Of a DNA stretch of 9,304 nt, positions 1-6,656 are shown piece by piece. The stretch's first letter is position 1, and every line of letters starts with the position of its first letter. Where the stretch lies: assembly GCA_034440595.1 (NCBI GenBank), contig JAWXCH010000380.1, positions 1-9,304 of the forward strand, in the 5' to 3' direction. The position numbers and the translations under genes are program-made. The notes below the pieces were generated by a model that was not told the origin of the DNA, made no database searches, and was given only the letters and a program-made list of their open reading frames with translations. Origin of the DNA: JAWXCH01 sp034440595 (lineage in GTDB: Bacteria > Planctomycetota > Planctomycetia > Pirellulales > JALHPA01).

Positions 1-607
1 CAATAAAAATAAAGAACACCACTGTGTGCGCGACATGCTTGCGCTGACCGTTGGTTTCCAGCAACGGGCGAATCAAGAGCATCGCCGCGCCGGTCGTCCC
101 AATAAAGCTGGCCAACAGACCGCCGATCAACATAAATGTCATGTTGGTCAGCGAATGTGCCGGCAAATCTCCGGCAATGCGAATCCCCCCACTGATCGTA
201 TATAAACTGAATAGCAGCACGATGAACGGGACATATTCGCCGAGCATCGTATGCGTGAAATTGTGCCAGGCCCGGTCGGTGCTGGCGGCGGGGTGCAGCA
301 CGGCCACGTACCCTAAGGTCAATAGTGCCAGACTAACCGCGACATAGAACTTATTAAGATTGTGCTCCCACCAGTGCGCAGCGCTAGGAATCAATGGCAG
401 GATAGCAACTGCACCCAACAGCGCCACAAATGGCAACGCCGACCAAAGATGCGGCATGGCGCTGGCGGATTCCTCGTGGTGTTCGTCGGCATGGTGGATC
501 CATCCCAGAGAAATCGCAACAACGTATCCAACAATAAGCAGCGCGATCGTCCCTATAACCGCCCCACTGGATCGCTTCGCGGGAATCGGAGAATGGTGTT
601 CGCTCAT
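1..607 (-). CDS. NhaD-like sodium:proton antiporter / citrate-transporter-family membrane protein (3' end outside window)
   Basis: The open frame starts at the ATG at 605-607 and runs off the left edge after 202 codons with no stop. An in-frame TGA lies four codons upstream, so this is the first possible ATG, and a purine-rich AAGGGAAG precedes it. The protein begins MSEHHSPIPAKRSSG and has hydrophobic segments near residues 16-37, 57-75, 88-105, 126-142 and 156-180. Recognisable blocks are LPLIPSAAHWWEHN (70-83), GEYVPFIVLLFSLYTISGGI (123-142) and GGLLASFIGTTGAAMLLIRP (162-181), followed by LLETN and HTVVFFIFI. These match what I recall of NhaD-type antiporters in the ion transporter superfamily (citrate-transporter fold). 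Members exchange Na+ or Li+ for H+ across the inner membrane. A His/Glu-rich loop (38-47) precedes the core. The gene lies beyond the amtB terminator, so it probably has its own promoter in 608-727, which I could not identify. Family assignment is good; substrate is inferred. Confidence 0.82.
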   Translation of the reverse strand, partial: MSEHHSPIPAKRSSGAVIGTIALLIVGYVVAISLGWIHHADEHHEESASAMPHLWSALPFVALLGAVAILPLIPSAAHWWEHNLNKFYVAVSLALLTLGYVAVLHPAASTDRAWHNFTHTMLGEYVPFIVLLFSLYTISGGIRIAGDLPAHSLTNMTFMLIGGLLASFIGTTGAAMLLIRPLLETNGQRKHVAHTVVFFIFI

Positions 608-727
608 CGCTTCCCTTCAAACAGTTCCTATCCAGTAAGTGACAAATGTTCCAGCTTCAATCGCCGCCGGTTTTTCGTCGCCGCTTCACTGATCCGCGCT
701 CCATAGCTCGATGCTGGCCGCCATCAT

Positions 728-774
728 AAAAAAACGCCCAAGGCTTGGATAGTGTTAGCCATCCAAGCCTCGGG
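728..774 (-). terminator. Rho-independent terminator of amtB
   Basis: A perfect 10-bp stem (741-750 with 761-770) encloses a 10-nt loop. It is extended by three more G:C pairs (737-739 with 772-774) after one mismatch. Read on the minus strand, the hairpin is followed at once by seven T residues (728-734). It lies about 75 nt past the amtB stop, so the antiporter gene to its left should be transcribed separately. Confidence 0.9.
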
Positions 775-849
775 ACAGCATTCTGGTCAGGCGGTTGACC
801 AGTCTGCATCACAATGGACTCTTGTGAATTCGATCGCACAGATCGAAAC

Positions 850-2298
850 CTAGTACAAAATGTAACCTTCTTCACCATGCTGACTGAGGTCCAGACCGCG
901 AATCTCTTCCTGCTGGCCAACACGCAAGCCAATTACGGCGTCGAGAATCTTCAGTAATATGAAAGTGACGACGATCGCATAGACCCAGGTGACGCCGGTA
1001 GCAATCAATTGAGCCGGCATCACGGAGCCACCTTCAAGCATGCCGAGTGGAGCACCTTTACCGATGTCCCATACTGCGCGCGTAGCAAACACACCGGTTA
1101 GCACGGCTCCTAAAGTACCACCAACGCCATGCACGCCAAATGCGTCCAGTGAGTCGTCGTAGCCGAACTTGTGTTTGAGTGTGGTACAGGCCCAGGCACA
1201 GACAATTCCTGCGGCAGCGCCCATTGCCAAGGCAGGCATAGGTGTAACGAAACCAGCAGCCGGTGTAATGCAAACGAGTCCAGCTACGGCTCCCGAAGCA
1301 GCACCAAGTAATGTGGCTTTACCACGTGTGATCCATTCATAGCCGGCCCAGGCAACGGTTCCTGCCGCAGCCGAGAAATGCGTCGCCACAAAGGCGCTAG
1401 CGGCGATACCGTCAGCGGCCAAGGCACTACCGGCATTAAATCCGAACCAACCGACCCACAACAAGCCGGCACCCAGTGCAGTGAACGCCAGGCTATGCGG
1501 CGGCATCGGTTCATGGCCATAGCCGACGCGCTTGCCAAGAACGAGTGCACAAATGAGCGCCGAGATTCCCGAGCTGATATGCACAACAGTTCCACCGGCG
1601 AAATCCAGGGCACCACCCATAGAGAATTCTCCTCCAGGCACCGTGCCATATGCAAGAATGCCGCCTCCCCAGACCCAATGGCAGAGCGGGCAATAAACTA
1701 GCAGTCCCCACATGGCACTGAAGACAACCATTGCGCTGAACTTCATGCGCTCAGCGAAGGCTCCACAAATCAGAGCGGGCGTGATAATGAAAAACATTCC
1801 CTGGAAGACCATATGCGTCAAGCGCGGAATCGTGCCAATCATGGGAATATCGGCAGCTTTCGTATCCGCGTTCCAAGTCAGTGCAACATCGTTCATGAAC
1901 AGATAGCTTCCGTCGCCGATCAGCCCCTTGCCACCCACTGAGTTACCGAATGCCAGCGAGTACCCAACAGTACCCCATAGCACGGTCATCATGCCCATCA
2001 AGAACACGCACTGCATCAGCACACTGACGATGTTCTTCTTGCGGACCAAACCGCCGTAGAACATGGCCAGGCCTGGCACCGTCATGGCCAGCACCAATGC
2101 CGAAGAAGTCAGCATCCAGGCGTTATCGCCACGATCGATCGGCGTGGCCGCATCCGCGGAGCCTTCTACGACCGGTGTCGGTTCAACGATTGGTGTTCCG
2201 CTTGCTTCCTGCGCCTGAGCGTAGGCTGTGCAAAAACAGATCAAGGCAAACACAAAAGCCCAACAAAAGTAACGCGATTTTTCCGCCATCGTTCGCAT
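850..2298 (-). CDS. amtB: Ammonium transporter, AmtB type
   Basis: This 482-residue inner-membrane channel of the Amt/Mep/Rh family moves ammonium into the cell, normally as a trimer. Residues 1-29 look like a cleavable signal peptide ending in AYAQA. A short acidic and Pro-rich linker follows, then the Amt core from DNAWMLTSSALVLAM (about 58) to residue 460. The hallmark residues known from E. coli AmtB are present: the pore twin histidines H240 (in LDFAGGTVVH) and H390 (FGVHGV), structural D232, W210 and S291 at the outer binding site, and phenylalanine gate F165 and F287. The C-terminal tail GLDLSQHGEEGY resembles the cytoplasmic segment that contacts P-II proteins in other Amts. The ATG at 2298 follows AAAGG by 8 nt, and an in-frame TGA sits five codons upstream, so the start is firm. 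It lies downstream of a second, divergent amt on the same strand and ends in a strong terminator. Confidence 0.96.
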   Translation of the reverse strand: MRTMAEKSRYFCWAFVFALICFCTAYAQAQEASGTPIVEPTPVVEGSADAATPIDRGDNAWMLTSSALVLAMTVPGLAMFYGGLVRKKNIVSVLMQCVFLMGMMTVLWGTVGYSLAFGNSVGGKGLIGDGSYLFMNDVALTWNADTKAADIPMIGTIPRLTHMVFQGMFFIITPALICGAFAERMKFSAMVVFSAMWGLLVYCPLCHWVWGGGILAYGTVPGGEFSMGGALDFAGGTVVHISSGISALICALVLGKRVGYGHEPMPPHSLAFTALGAGLLWVGWFGFNAGSALAADGIAASAFVATHFSAAAGTVAWAGYEWITRGKATLLGAASGAVAGLVCITPAAGFVTPMPALAMGAAAGIVCAWACTTLKHKFGYDDSLDAFGVHGVGGTLGAVLTGVFATRAVWDIGKGAPLGMLEGGSVMPAQLIATGVTWVYAIVVTFILLKILDAVIGLRVGQQEEIRGLDLSQHGEEGYILY

Positions 2299-2518
2299 AA
2301 CATCCGCCTTTCAAAATTTGCGGGTTGCTAGAAATGAAAAGCTCAGCCACGTCGACCCGCCTGAAGTCGTGGAGGAAGCCTGTATTCAAGCGATCCGTTC
2401 CGATTTCTGCAATTGGAAATACGACCGAAAAATTCCGATCGTCATTCGCTCCAGAAACCGGTTCACACTCTTACTGCTCAAAATTGCCTGTATGTCTTCG
2501 TCAAATTACCAAACGCCA

Positions 2519-2549
2519 AGTCCAGGAAGTGATTTTCACGACCTGGACT
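2519..2549. repeat. Long hairpin between the amt genes
   Basis: The arms AGTCCAGG (2519-2526) and CCTGGACT (2542-2549) are perfect reverse complements. Inside them, GTGA (2529-2532) pairs with TCAC (2536-2539) around a TTT loop, with a 2x2 internal loop between the stems. On the minus strand it is followed by a mildly T-rich stretch without a real T run. It could be a terminator relic, an attenuator or an mRNA-processing structure. Role unknown. Confidence 0.55.
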
Positions 2550-2555
2550 CAACGG

Positions 2556-2602
2556 TATAAAACCTCCGACTCAGGCTGACCGAGGCCGTCCCAAGCCGGA
2601 GG
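2556..2602 (-). terminator. Probable Rho-independent terminator after the upstream amt gene
   Basis: CCTCCG (2563-2568) pairs with CGGAGG (2597-2602), with further GGCT/AGCC pairing possible inside. Read on the minus strand the stem is followed by TTTTATA (2556-2562). The loop is long and the T run is only four bases, so termination may be partial. A second hairpin (2609-2615 with 2622-2628, seven perfect pairs, 6-nt loop) lies just before it in the transcript. Confidence 0.5.
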
Positions 2603-2650
2603 CGTCCTTCTGGCTATCCGAAGCCAGATTCGCATGGTTCAGCCATAGAT

Positions 2651-2686
2651 CAGTGCGGCGGTCCTCCAGCGAGAACCGCCGCACTG
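2651..2686. repeat. Strong GC-rich hairpin just after the upstream amt stop
   Basis: Twelve perfect pairs (2651-2662 with 2675-2686) continue, after one C/A mismatch, with CTC/GAG around a 4-nt loop. This gives a 15-bp stem. Neither strand has a T run next to it, so it is not a classical terminator. It may instead protect the 3' end of the amt2 message. A competing small hairpin (ACTGCAT 2683-2689 with ATGCAGT 2692-2698) shares its outer arm, so the two cannot form fully at the same time. Confidence 0.6.
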
Positions 2687-2716
2687 CATGAATGCAGTTT
2701 GACTGCGAGTATTGGC

Positions 2717-4309
2717 CTAGTGCCCTTCGGCGACAAACATAAGCCCGTGATAGGCTTCGTTGCCATGTTCGCCAATGTCGAGGCCTTCTTTTTCCTCTTC
2801 AGCGGTGACACGCAGACCGATGGTGAGCTTGATTGCGGAGAAAAGAATTCCGCCTACTACGATACACCAAGCAAAGACAGCACCAATGCCCCATAGTTGA
2901 CTGACAAGCTGGGTTGTACCACCTCCATTGAACAGGCCTAACTCTGGTCCGCCGCCAGCGGAAAACAAACCGAGCGACAACGTTCCCCAGGCACCACAGA
3001 CACCATGGACCGATACCGCGCCCACTGGGTCGTCGATCTTGAGATACCTTTCGATCCCGACGACAGAAAACACGACCAGCACACCTGCAATTCCGCCGAT
3101 GAGGAACGAGCTAGGAACGGTGATCCAGGCACATGGGCAAGTAACGGCGACCAAGCCTGCCAAGGCACCATTGAGAGCCATAGAGGCTTCCCATTTGCCA
3201 AACAACAGTTTTGCGGTAGCCAACGCTGTAATCGCTCCCAGTGCGGCTCCGGCGTTCGTATTCACGGCAATTTTGGCGATCAAGGCAGCATCGGCAGACA
3301 TCGTACTACCTGGATTGAAGCCGAACCAACCCAGCCACAAGATGAATACCCCGAGGCAAACCAATACGAGGTTGTGACCCGGCATCGCCTTAGGCTTTCC
3401 AGATGCATCAAATTTGCCAATGCGCGGGCCTAAAATAAACGCTCCAATCAATGCCAACCAGCCTCCGCAACTATGTACGGTGGTCGATCCGGCAAAATCC
3501 CAAAAACCCTTCTCGGTGGCCAACCAACCACCACCCCAGATCCAGTGACCGACAACTGGGTAAATGAACGCCGACACGATAGCACTGTAAAGCATGTAGG
3601 AAGTGAACTTAGTGCGTTCTGCCATCGCACCGGAAACAATCGTGGCGGTCGTCGCGGCGAACATCAACTGGAAGAAAAATTTGGCATCGAAGGGAACTTT
3701 GGCAAAATCCAATGCAGCCCAGTTTGCTTTTTCATTGAGTGCTGCACCATCCACGCCACCCCAGAACAGATTGGCACCAGCAGGAGCAGCTTTTTTCACC
3801 CCTTCGGCGTTCGTAATCATTTCGTTTGGATTGGCGAACATGATCGAGAAACCGATGAGCCAATAAGTGACGCTGCCAAAGCAAAAGTCGAGCAGGTTCT
3901 TCATACAGATGTTGACTGCGTTTTTGGCACGCGTCAGACCCATTTCTACCAACGCGAAACCGGCCTGCATCCACATGACCAAGAAGCCAGCGACCATCAC
4001 CCAGATGGTATCCAACGCAAACGACGTTTTTTCAGGAGTGTCATTGAGTCCTGATACTACCGGCGCAGCCTCGGAAGCAGCCGCATCAATAGCCGCAGCT
4101 TCACCAGGTTCATCTGGCACTGTAGCTGCCGTTGGCGTGGTTGCCGCAGGAGGCGTTTCTGTGGTTGTTACCGCAGGAGGTTCCGCCTTTTTCTCATCCT
4201 GAGCAAAAGACGAATTGTTCCAGATAGTACAAACACTTGCCAACAAGGCACCCAATAGAGCGAATGAGAGAATTCGACTCTTACGATCACGAAAACGTTT
4301 CATAGACAT
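2717..4309 (-). CDS. amt: Ammonium transporter, second Amt paralogue with N-terminal linker
   Basis: This 530-residue Amt/Mep/Rh-family channel is clearly different from the AmtB encoded downstream. A signal peptide (about 1-36, ending SSFA) is followed by a long Ala/Thr/Glu/Pro-rich linker (about 38-90) expected in the periplasm, then the Amt core (about 97-500). Conserved pore residues by alignment with E. coli AmtB are H279 (DFAGSTTVHS) and H435 (SVHGVCG), D271, W258, gate F213 and F331, and S335. The TTVHSCGGW and GFNPGS variants recall the Amt1-like branch found in cyanobacteria and other phyla. The tail GLDIGEHGNEAY matches the Amt C-terminal regulatory motif. Transcription probably starts at the sigma-54 promoter at 4390-4406. 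GGAG lies only 3 nt before the first ATG (4309) but 9 nt before an in-frame ATG at 4303, so translation may begin at residue 3. No glnK lies beside it. Confidence 0.95.
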   Translation of the reverse strand: MSMKRFRDRKSRILSFALLGALLASVCTIWNNSSFAQDEKKAEPPAVTTTETPPAATTPTAATVPDEPGEAAAIDAAASEAAPVVSGLNDTPEKTSFALDTIWVMVAGFLVMWMQAGFALVEMGLTRAKNAVNICMKNLLDFCFGSVTYWLIGFSIMFANPNEMITNAEGVKKAAPAGANLFWGGVDGAALNEKANWAALDFAKVPFDAKFFFQLMFAATTATIVSGAMAERTKFTSYMLYSAIVSAFIYPVVGHWIWGGGWLATEKGFWDFAGSTTVHSCGGWLALIGAFILGPRIGKFDASGKPKAMPGHNLVLVCLGVFILWLGWFGFNPGSTMSADAALIAKIAVNTNAGAALGAITALATAKLLFGKWEASMALNGALAGLVAVTCPCAWITVPSSFLIGGIAGVLVVFSVVGIERYLKIDDPVGAVSVHGVCGAWGTLSLGLFSAGGGPELGLFNGGGTTQLVSQLWGIGAVFAWCIVVGGILFSAIKLTIGLRVTAEEEKEGLDIGEHGNEAYHGLMFVAEGH

Positions 4310-4389
4310 TTACTCCGGCGAAGACAGAAGGACTTAAAACTGAAAACGAGCCCGAAAAAAAGCTCTCGGGTGAGGCAGTCCGCCGGTAA

Positions 4390-4406
4390 TGCAAGTGCCG
4401 CGCCAG
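4390..4406 (-). promoter_or_regulatory. Sigma-54 (RpoN) -24/-12 promoter of the upstream amt gene
   Basis: On the minus strand the site reads CTGGCGCGGCACTTGCA. It matches the sigma-54 consensus YTGGCACGRNNNTTGCW at all fixed positions except one (A to G in the -24 element), with exact GG-to-GC spacing. It predicts a transcript start near 4379 and a leader of about 70 nt before the amt ATG. Sigma-54 control of amt genes by NtrC-type activators is well established in other bacteria. Here the activator is not in the window. Confidence 0.8.
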
Positions 4407-4423
4407 AATTACGCTAGCAGAAA

Positions 4424-4504
4424 AACAGCGTTCGCAAGCTGTTGGCAGATAGTAGTTTACGAGTTGTAAAATTTGCATTGCAAAAGGCTGCTAACTGTCC
4501 AGTT
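4424..4504. promoter_or_regulatory. Three short dyads upstream of the sigma-54 promoter (candidate activator sites)
   Basis: Going upstream from the promoter there are AACAGC-N8-GCTGTT (4424-4443), TTTGCA-T-TGCAAA (4472-4484) and AACTG-TC-CAGTT (4493-4504). Their centres lie about 55, 100 and 120 bases from the predicted start, the range where sigma-54 activators often bind. None matches the enteric NtrC consensus (GCACC...GGTGC). They are candidates only. Confidence 0.35.
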
Positions 4505-4560
4505 GCCTTGATGCGCAGCACTGCTTGCCGCGCTAGCATGCCGCTAATATGGCCAGCGCC

Positions 4561-5412
4561 CTAAGACGCCGGGCCAAGCTCTCGGACGATTTCCAGGAGC
4601 TTTTTCCTGGCAGAATCGATGTTCTTGTACTGCGCAATGTCAGAGGACATCGTGTCGAGAAAGGCGGCCAAGCGAGCGATCGCATCGCTGTTTGCGGCCA
4701 GGTGCGTGATCGGGATGTTTTCGACGCGAATGCCGAATAACACACTCCCCGACTGCGGCAGCCTAAGAAGTAACTGATGCTCGAAGCGGATCCAAAACTC
4801 CTCCGCATTGATACTGGGATCGAACGGCAGACGCGGCTGACCAGGGAGATGGTCCAACCAGGGATCGCGGCTGAAGTTGGTATTCCCCCGCACCCAGGCT
4901 TCGCCGGGCCGCAGTTTCTTCAAAAACGTATCGATCTGACGGCCTAGCGTTTGGTTGAGTCCCGGTACCGGCTGATGTGTTTGTTCAATCCGCATACCCA
5001 GCTTTTCGCGCAGCGACCAGGAACTGGGAAAACAAACTACCCCACCAACCACGATTGGCTCGCCATGCTCATCTTCATGCAGCAAGACAAAGTCAGATTC
5101 CCAGCCTCGCCCTAGCAGTAGCAATTGGTCGAGCGGCTGCGCTGCGTGTGGTATGTCTACGCCGTGAGAACGAACCAGCTCCGCGGTTTCATAGATTGCT
5201 GGTTCGGCAGCAGGAATCTGCATCGCATACGGTTCTGCTTGTTTGGCATCCGTCAGTGTAGCGACACGTTGGCGCAGAACCTCGCCAGTAGGATCCCAGT
5301 GAGCAATAAACGCCGCCACGTTCCCCGGTCGTAGCCCCATGCTCCAACGGTGTTCAGCAAACGGAAGGACGCGCGACCAATCGATGGTCAGTTTCGATGA
5401 GTCACCTTCCAT
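4561..5412 (-). CDS. DUF3445 / heme-dependent oxidative N-demethylase-like protein
   Basis: This 283-residue soluble protein has no signal peptide or membrane segment. It carries blocks I associate with the DUF3445 family (HODM alpha-subunit-like, Pfam PF11927): HRWSMGLRPGN (21-31), VVGGVVCFPSSWSLREKLG (121-139), PVPGLN (148-153), WVRGNTNF (173-180) and WIRFEHQLLLRLPQSGSVLF (207-226). The studied relative is the heme-binding subunit of dimethylamine N-demethylase, which oxidatively removes a methyl group to give methylamine and formaldehyde. Many DUF3445 homologues are uncharacterised, so the substrate here is unknown and may not be an amine. The ATG at 5412 is preceded at once by an in-frame TGA, and AGGAG lies 10 nt upstream, so the start is firm. 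It sits upstream of the two amt genes on the same strand, separated from them by a sigma-54 promoter. A possible own promoter is at 5488-5517. Confidence 0.8.
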   Translation of the reverse strand: MEGDSSKLTIDWSRVLPFAEHRWSMGLRPGNVAAFIAHWDPTGEVLRQRVATLTDAKQAEPYAMQIPAAEPAIYETAELVRSHGVDIPHAAQPLDQLLLLGRGWESDFVLLHEDEHGEPIVVGGVVCFPSSWSLREKLGMRIEQTHQPVPGLNQTLGRQIDTFLKKLRPGEAWVRGNTNFSRDPWLDHLPGQPRLPFDPSINAEEFWIRFEHQLLLRLPQSGSVLFGIRVENIPITHLAANSDAIARLAAFLDTMSSDIAQYKNIDSARKKLLEIVRELGPAS

Positions 5413-5437
5413 TCAAAGAGTACTCCTGGCCGACTGT

Positions 5438-5501
5438 TTCCAAGCTTACTGAATTGCTGCATGGGGCGAAGCGCGCCCTAAAGAGCAATTATAGCTTGGA
5501 A
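5438..5501. repeat. Three-segment hairpin in the leader of the DUF3445 gene
   Basis: Nested perfect arms are TTCCAAGCT (5438-5446) with AGCTTGGAA (5493-5501), AATTGCT (5452-5458) with AGCAATT (5484-5490), and GGGCG (5464-5468) with CGCCC (5474-5478). Internal loops are 5/2 and 5/5 nt and the apical loop is 5 nt. No T run follows on either strand, so it does not look like an intrinsic terminator. It lies between the TPR gene and the DUF3445 gene and would form in read-through RNA. Confidence 0.65.
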
Positions 5502-5517
5502 GAGTGGAGAGTGTCGG
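5488..5517 (-). promoter_or_regulatory. Possible housekeeping-sigma promoter for the DUF3445 gene
   Basis: On the minus strand a perfect TATAAT (5488-5493) is preceded, after 18 bases, by CCGACA (5512-5517), four of six matches to TTGACA. A start near 5481 would give a leader of about 69 nt. The -10 box lies inside the right arm of the compound hairpin, so the dyad could also act as an operator. Motif evidence only. Confidence 0.45.
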
Positions 5518-5558
5518 GCCTGCACCTAGCCGAGAAGTATGGCGCTTTCGGCGTGAGG

Positions 5559-6656
5559 CTAGAATCGCGGCAGTGGAGTATTGCCATCAACAGGTGGGAA
5601 ATTTCCAACATTTTCCGCGCTGTAGGCATCCGCGTTCGACGGTGTCGGTGGCAACGCCGGATGATACGGCGAATCACTCGTTTGATAACTCTGATGGACA
5701 CCAACCGGATGCTGTTGATAAGCATGCCCGGTCGCGGCGCTACTGGTGTATTGCACCGGTAAGCTGGTCGAATCGGCCGTAGGTGTGTTGTAAGCGCTGA
5801 AGGATCCATCGTTAGGATCAACGTCCGATGGATTTGCTCGCACGTTGGTCAAGCGCGGTCCGGCTGGCGGAGGCATGCTGCCGAGTTTTACGGCCCATTC
5901 ACGAGCTGCGGTCAATTCAGGGTCCATCTGTGCTGCGCTGGCAAAGTAGTGTCCAGCGGCCTGGGTCTTGCCACTTTGATGCAAAAGGCAGGCCAGATTG
6001 TAATTGGCCACGGCTGGTTTTTCTTCATAGCTCAGATGCTCCAGTGCCTCTGGCATCCGATCGAGCTGGACCAGAACGGTAGCGATATTGTTGCGATAAA
6101 GTTTCTTCGCGGGCTGTAGCTGGACAGCCCTGGAGAGTGAGGCTATCGAGGCATCCATCTTCTTTTGACGCGCATAGCACAGCCCCAGATCGTTGTGCGC
6201 CGTAGCGTTCTCTGGATGGTGCTTGATCGCTTGTTTGTACAGGTCAGTCGCCTCATCAAGCTTCCCCTGGCGATCCTTCAAGTGAGCATAGGCGATCAAC
6301 GAATCGGCGTCTTTTGGGGCAAGCTTCAAAGCCTGTTGATACTGTTTTTCGGCAGCATCGAGATTGCCGGCACGCTCTTGCACCTTGCCATAGGTGGCAT
6401 AGACCTCCGGGCCAGGTGCCTTGCGGTTTTTGTAACCGATGGCAATCGGATCGTCTTTGTAGATATTGGCGTCCGGGGCAGTTGCAGTTTTAGGATCCTT
6501 CTTGAACCAGCCCGCAACGGTGCTCACGCCTGGCAGGTCCGAGAAGGTAGTGGATTTGGCGGCGGTTTTAGGTGCCGAGGTCGTCTGACTTGCGCAGCCC
6601 GCAAAAAGGGGCGAAACCCCTGCGAGGACCAACGTCGAGTATAAAGCTTTTCGCAC
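5559..6656 (-). CDS. Tetratricopeptide-repeat lipoprotein
   Basis: This is a 365-residue envelope protein with GTG start. The signal peptide ends in a lipobox, LFAGC, with lipidated Cys21. A Thr/Ala/Lys-rich stretch (22-80) follows. TPR units lie at about 83-116 (GNLDAAEKQYQQALKLAP), 117-150, 151-184, a degenerate one at 185-210, and 215-248 (YNLACLLHQSGKTQAAGHYF). The last 100 residues (263-365) are a Pro/Ser/Thr/Tyr/Asn-rich tail ending LPRF with no recognised domain, probably disordered. TPRs form superhelical scaffolds for protein binding; partner and role are unknown. The GTG at 6654-6656 is chosen because GGAGGT (6662-6667 on the plus strand) stands 5 nt before it, and the nearby upstream ATG is out of frame. 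It is divergent from pstS. Similar lipoproteins are common in planctomycetes, as I recall. It is followed after 146 nt by the DUF3445 gene on the same strand; co-transcription is possible but not shown. Confidence 0.88.
   Translation of the reverse strand: MRKALYSTLVLAGVSPLFAGCASQTTSAPKTAAKSTTFSDLPGVSTVAGWFKKDPKTATAPDANIYKDDPIAIGYKNRKAPGPEVYATYGKVQERAGNLDAAEKQYQQALKLAPKDADSLIAYAHLKDRQGKLDEATDLYKQAIKHHPENATAHNDLGLCYARQKKMDASIASLSRAVQLQPAKKLYRNNIATVLVQLDRMPEALEHLSYEEKPAVANYNLACLLHQSGKTQAAGHYFASAAQMDPELTAAREWAVKLGSMPPPAGPRLTNVRANPSDVDPNDGSFSAYNTPTADSTSLPVQYTSSAATGHAYQQHPVGVHQSYQTSDSPYHPALPPTPSNADAYSAENVGNFPPVDGNTPLPRF

Larger units (their letters stand above)
2299..2716 (-). other. Structured intergenic region between the two amt genes
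   Basis: This 418-base gap holds no convincing gene; the short open frames in it lack family features. The half nearest amt2 (2519-2706) carries at least five inverted repeats close together, listed separately where strong. The half nearest amtB (2299-2518) serves as the amtB leader. It has a 5-bp stem at 2347-2351/2368-2372 and AAAGG before the amtB start. I could not find a convincing promoter for amtB here: a TTGACG-like -35 near 2500 lacks a good -10, and no sigma-54 element with correct spacing is present. amtB may therefore depend partly on read-through from amt2. Confidence 0.6.

Noticed and set aside
1378..1906. Open frames on the opposite strand of the amt genes
   Set aside because: They are antisense shadows of well-identified transporter genes, with no independent coding evidence.
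2480..2510. TTGACG-like -35 on the minus strand as an amtB promoter
   Set aside because: No acceptable -10 box at 16-18 bases, so the promoter is not supported.
2318..2579. Short plus-strand open frames in the gap between the amt genes, considered as a small gene or P-II protein
   Set aside because: They overlap each other in different frames, have no P-II motifs, lack a good ribosome site and run through the hairpin cluster.
2299..2716. GG/GC pairs resembling sigma-54 sites upstream of amtB
   Set aside because: Several pairs occur, but with 9-base rather than 10-base spacing between the GG and GC, and the flanking bases do not match.
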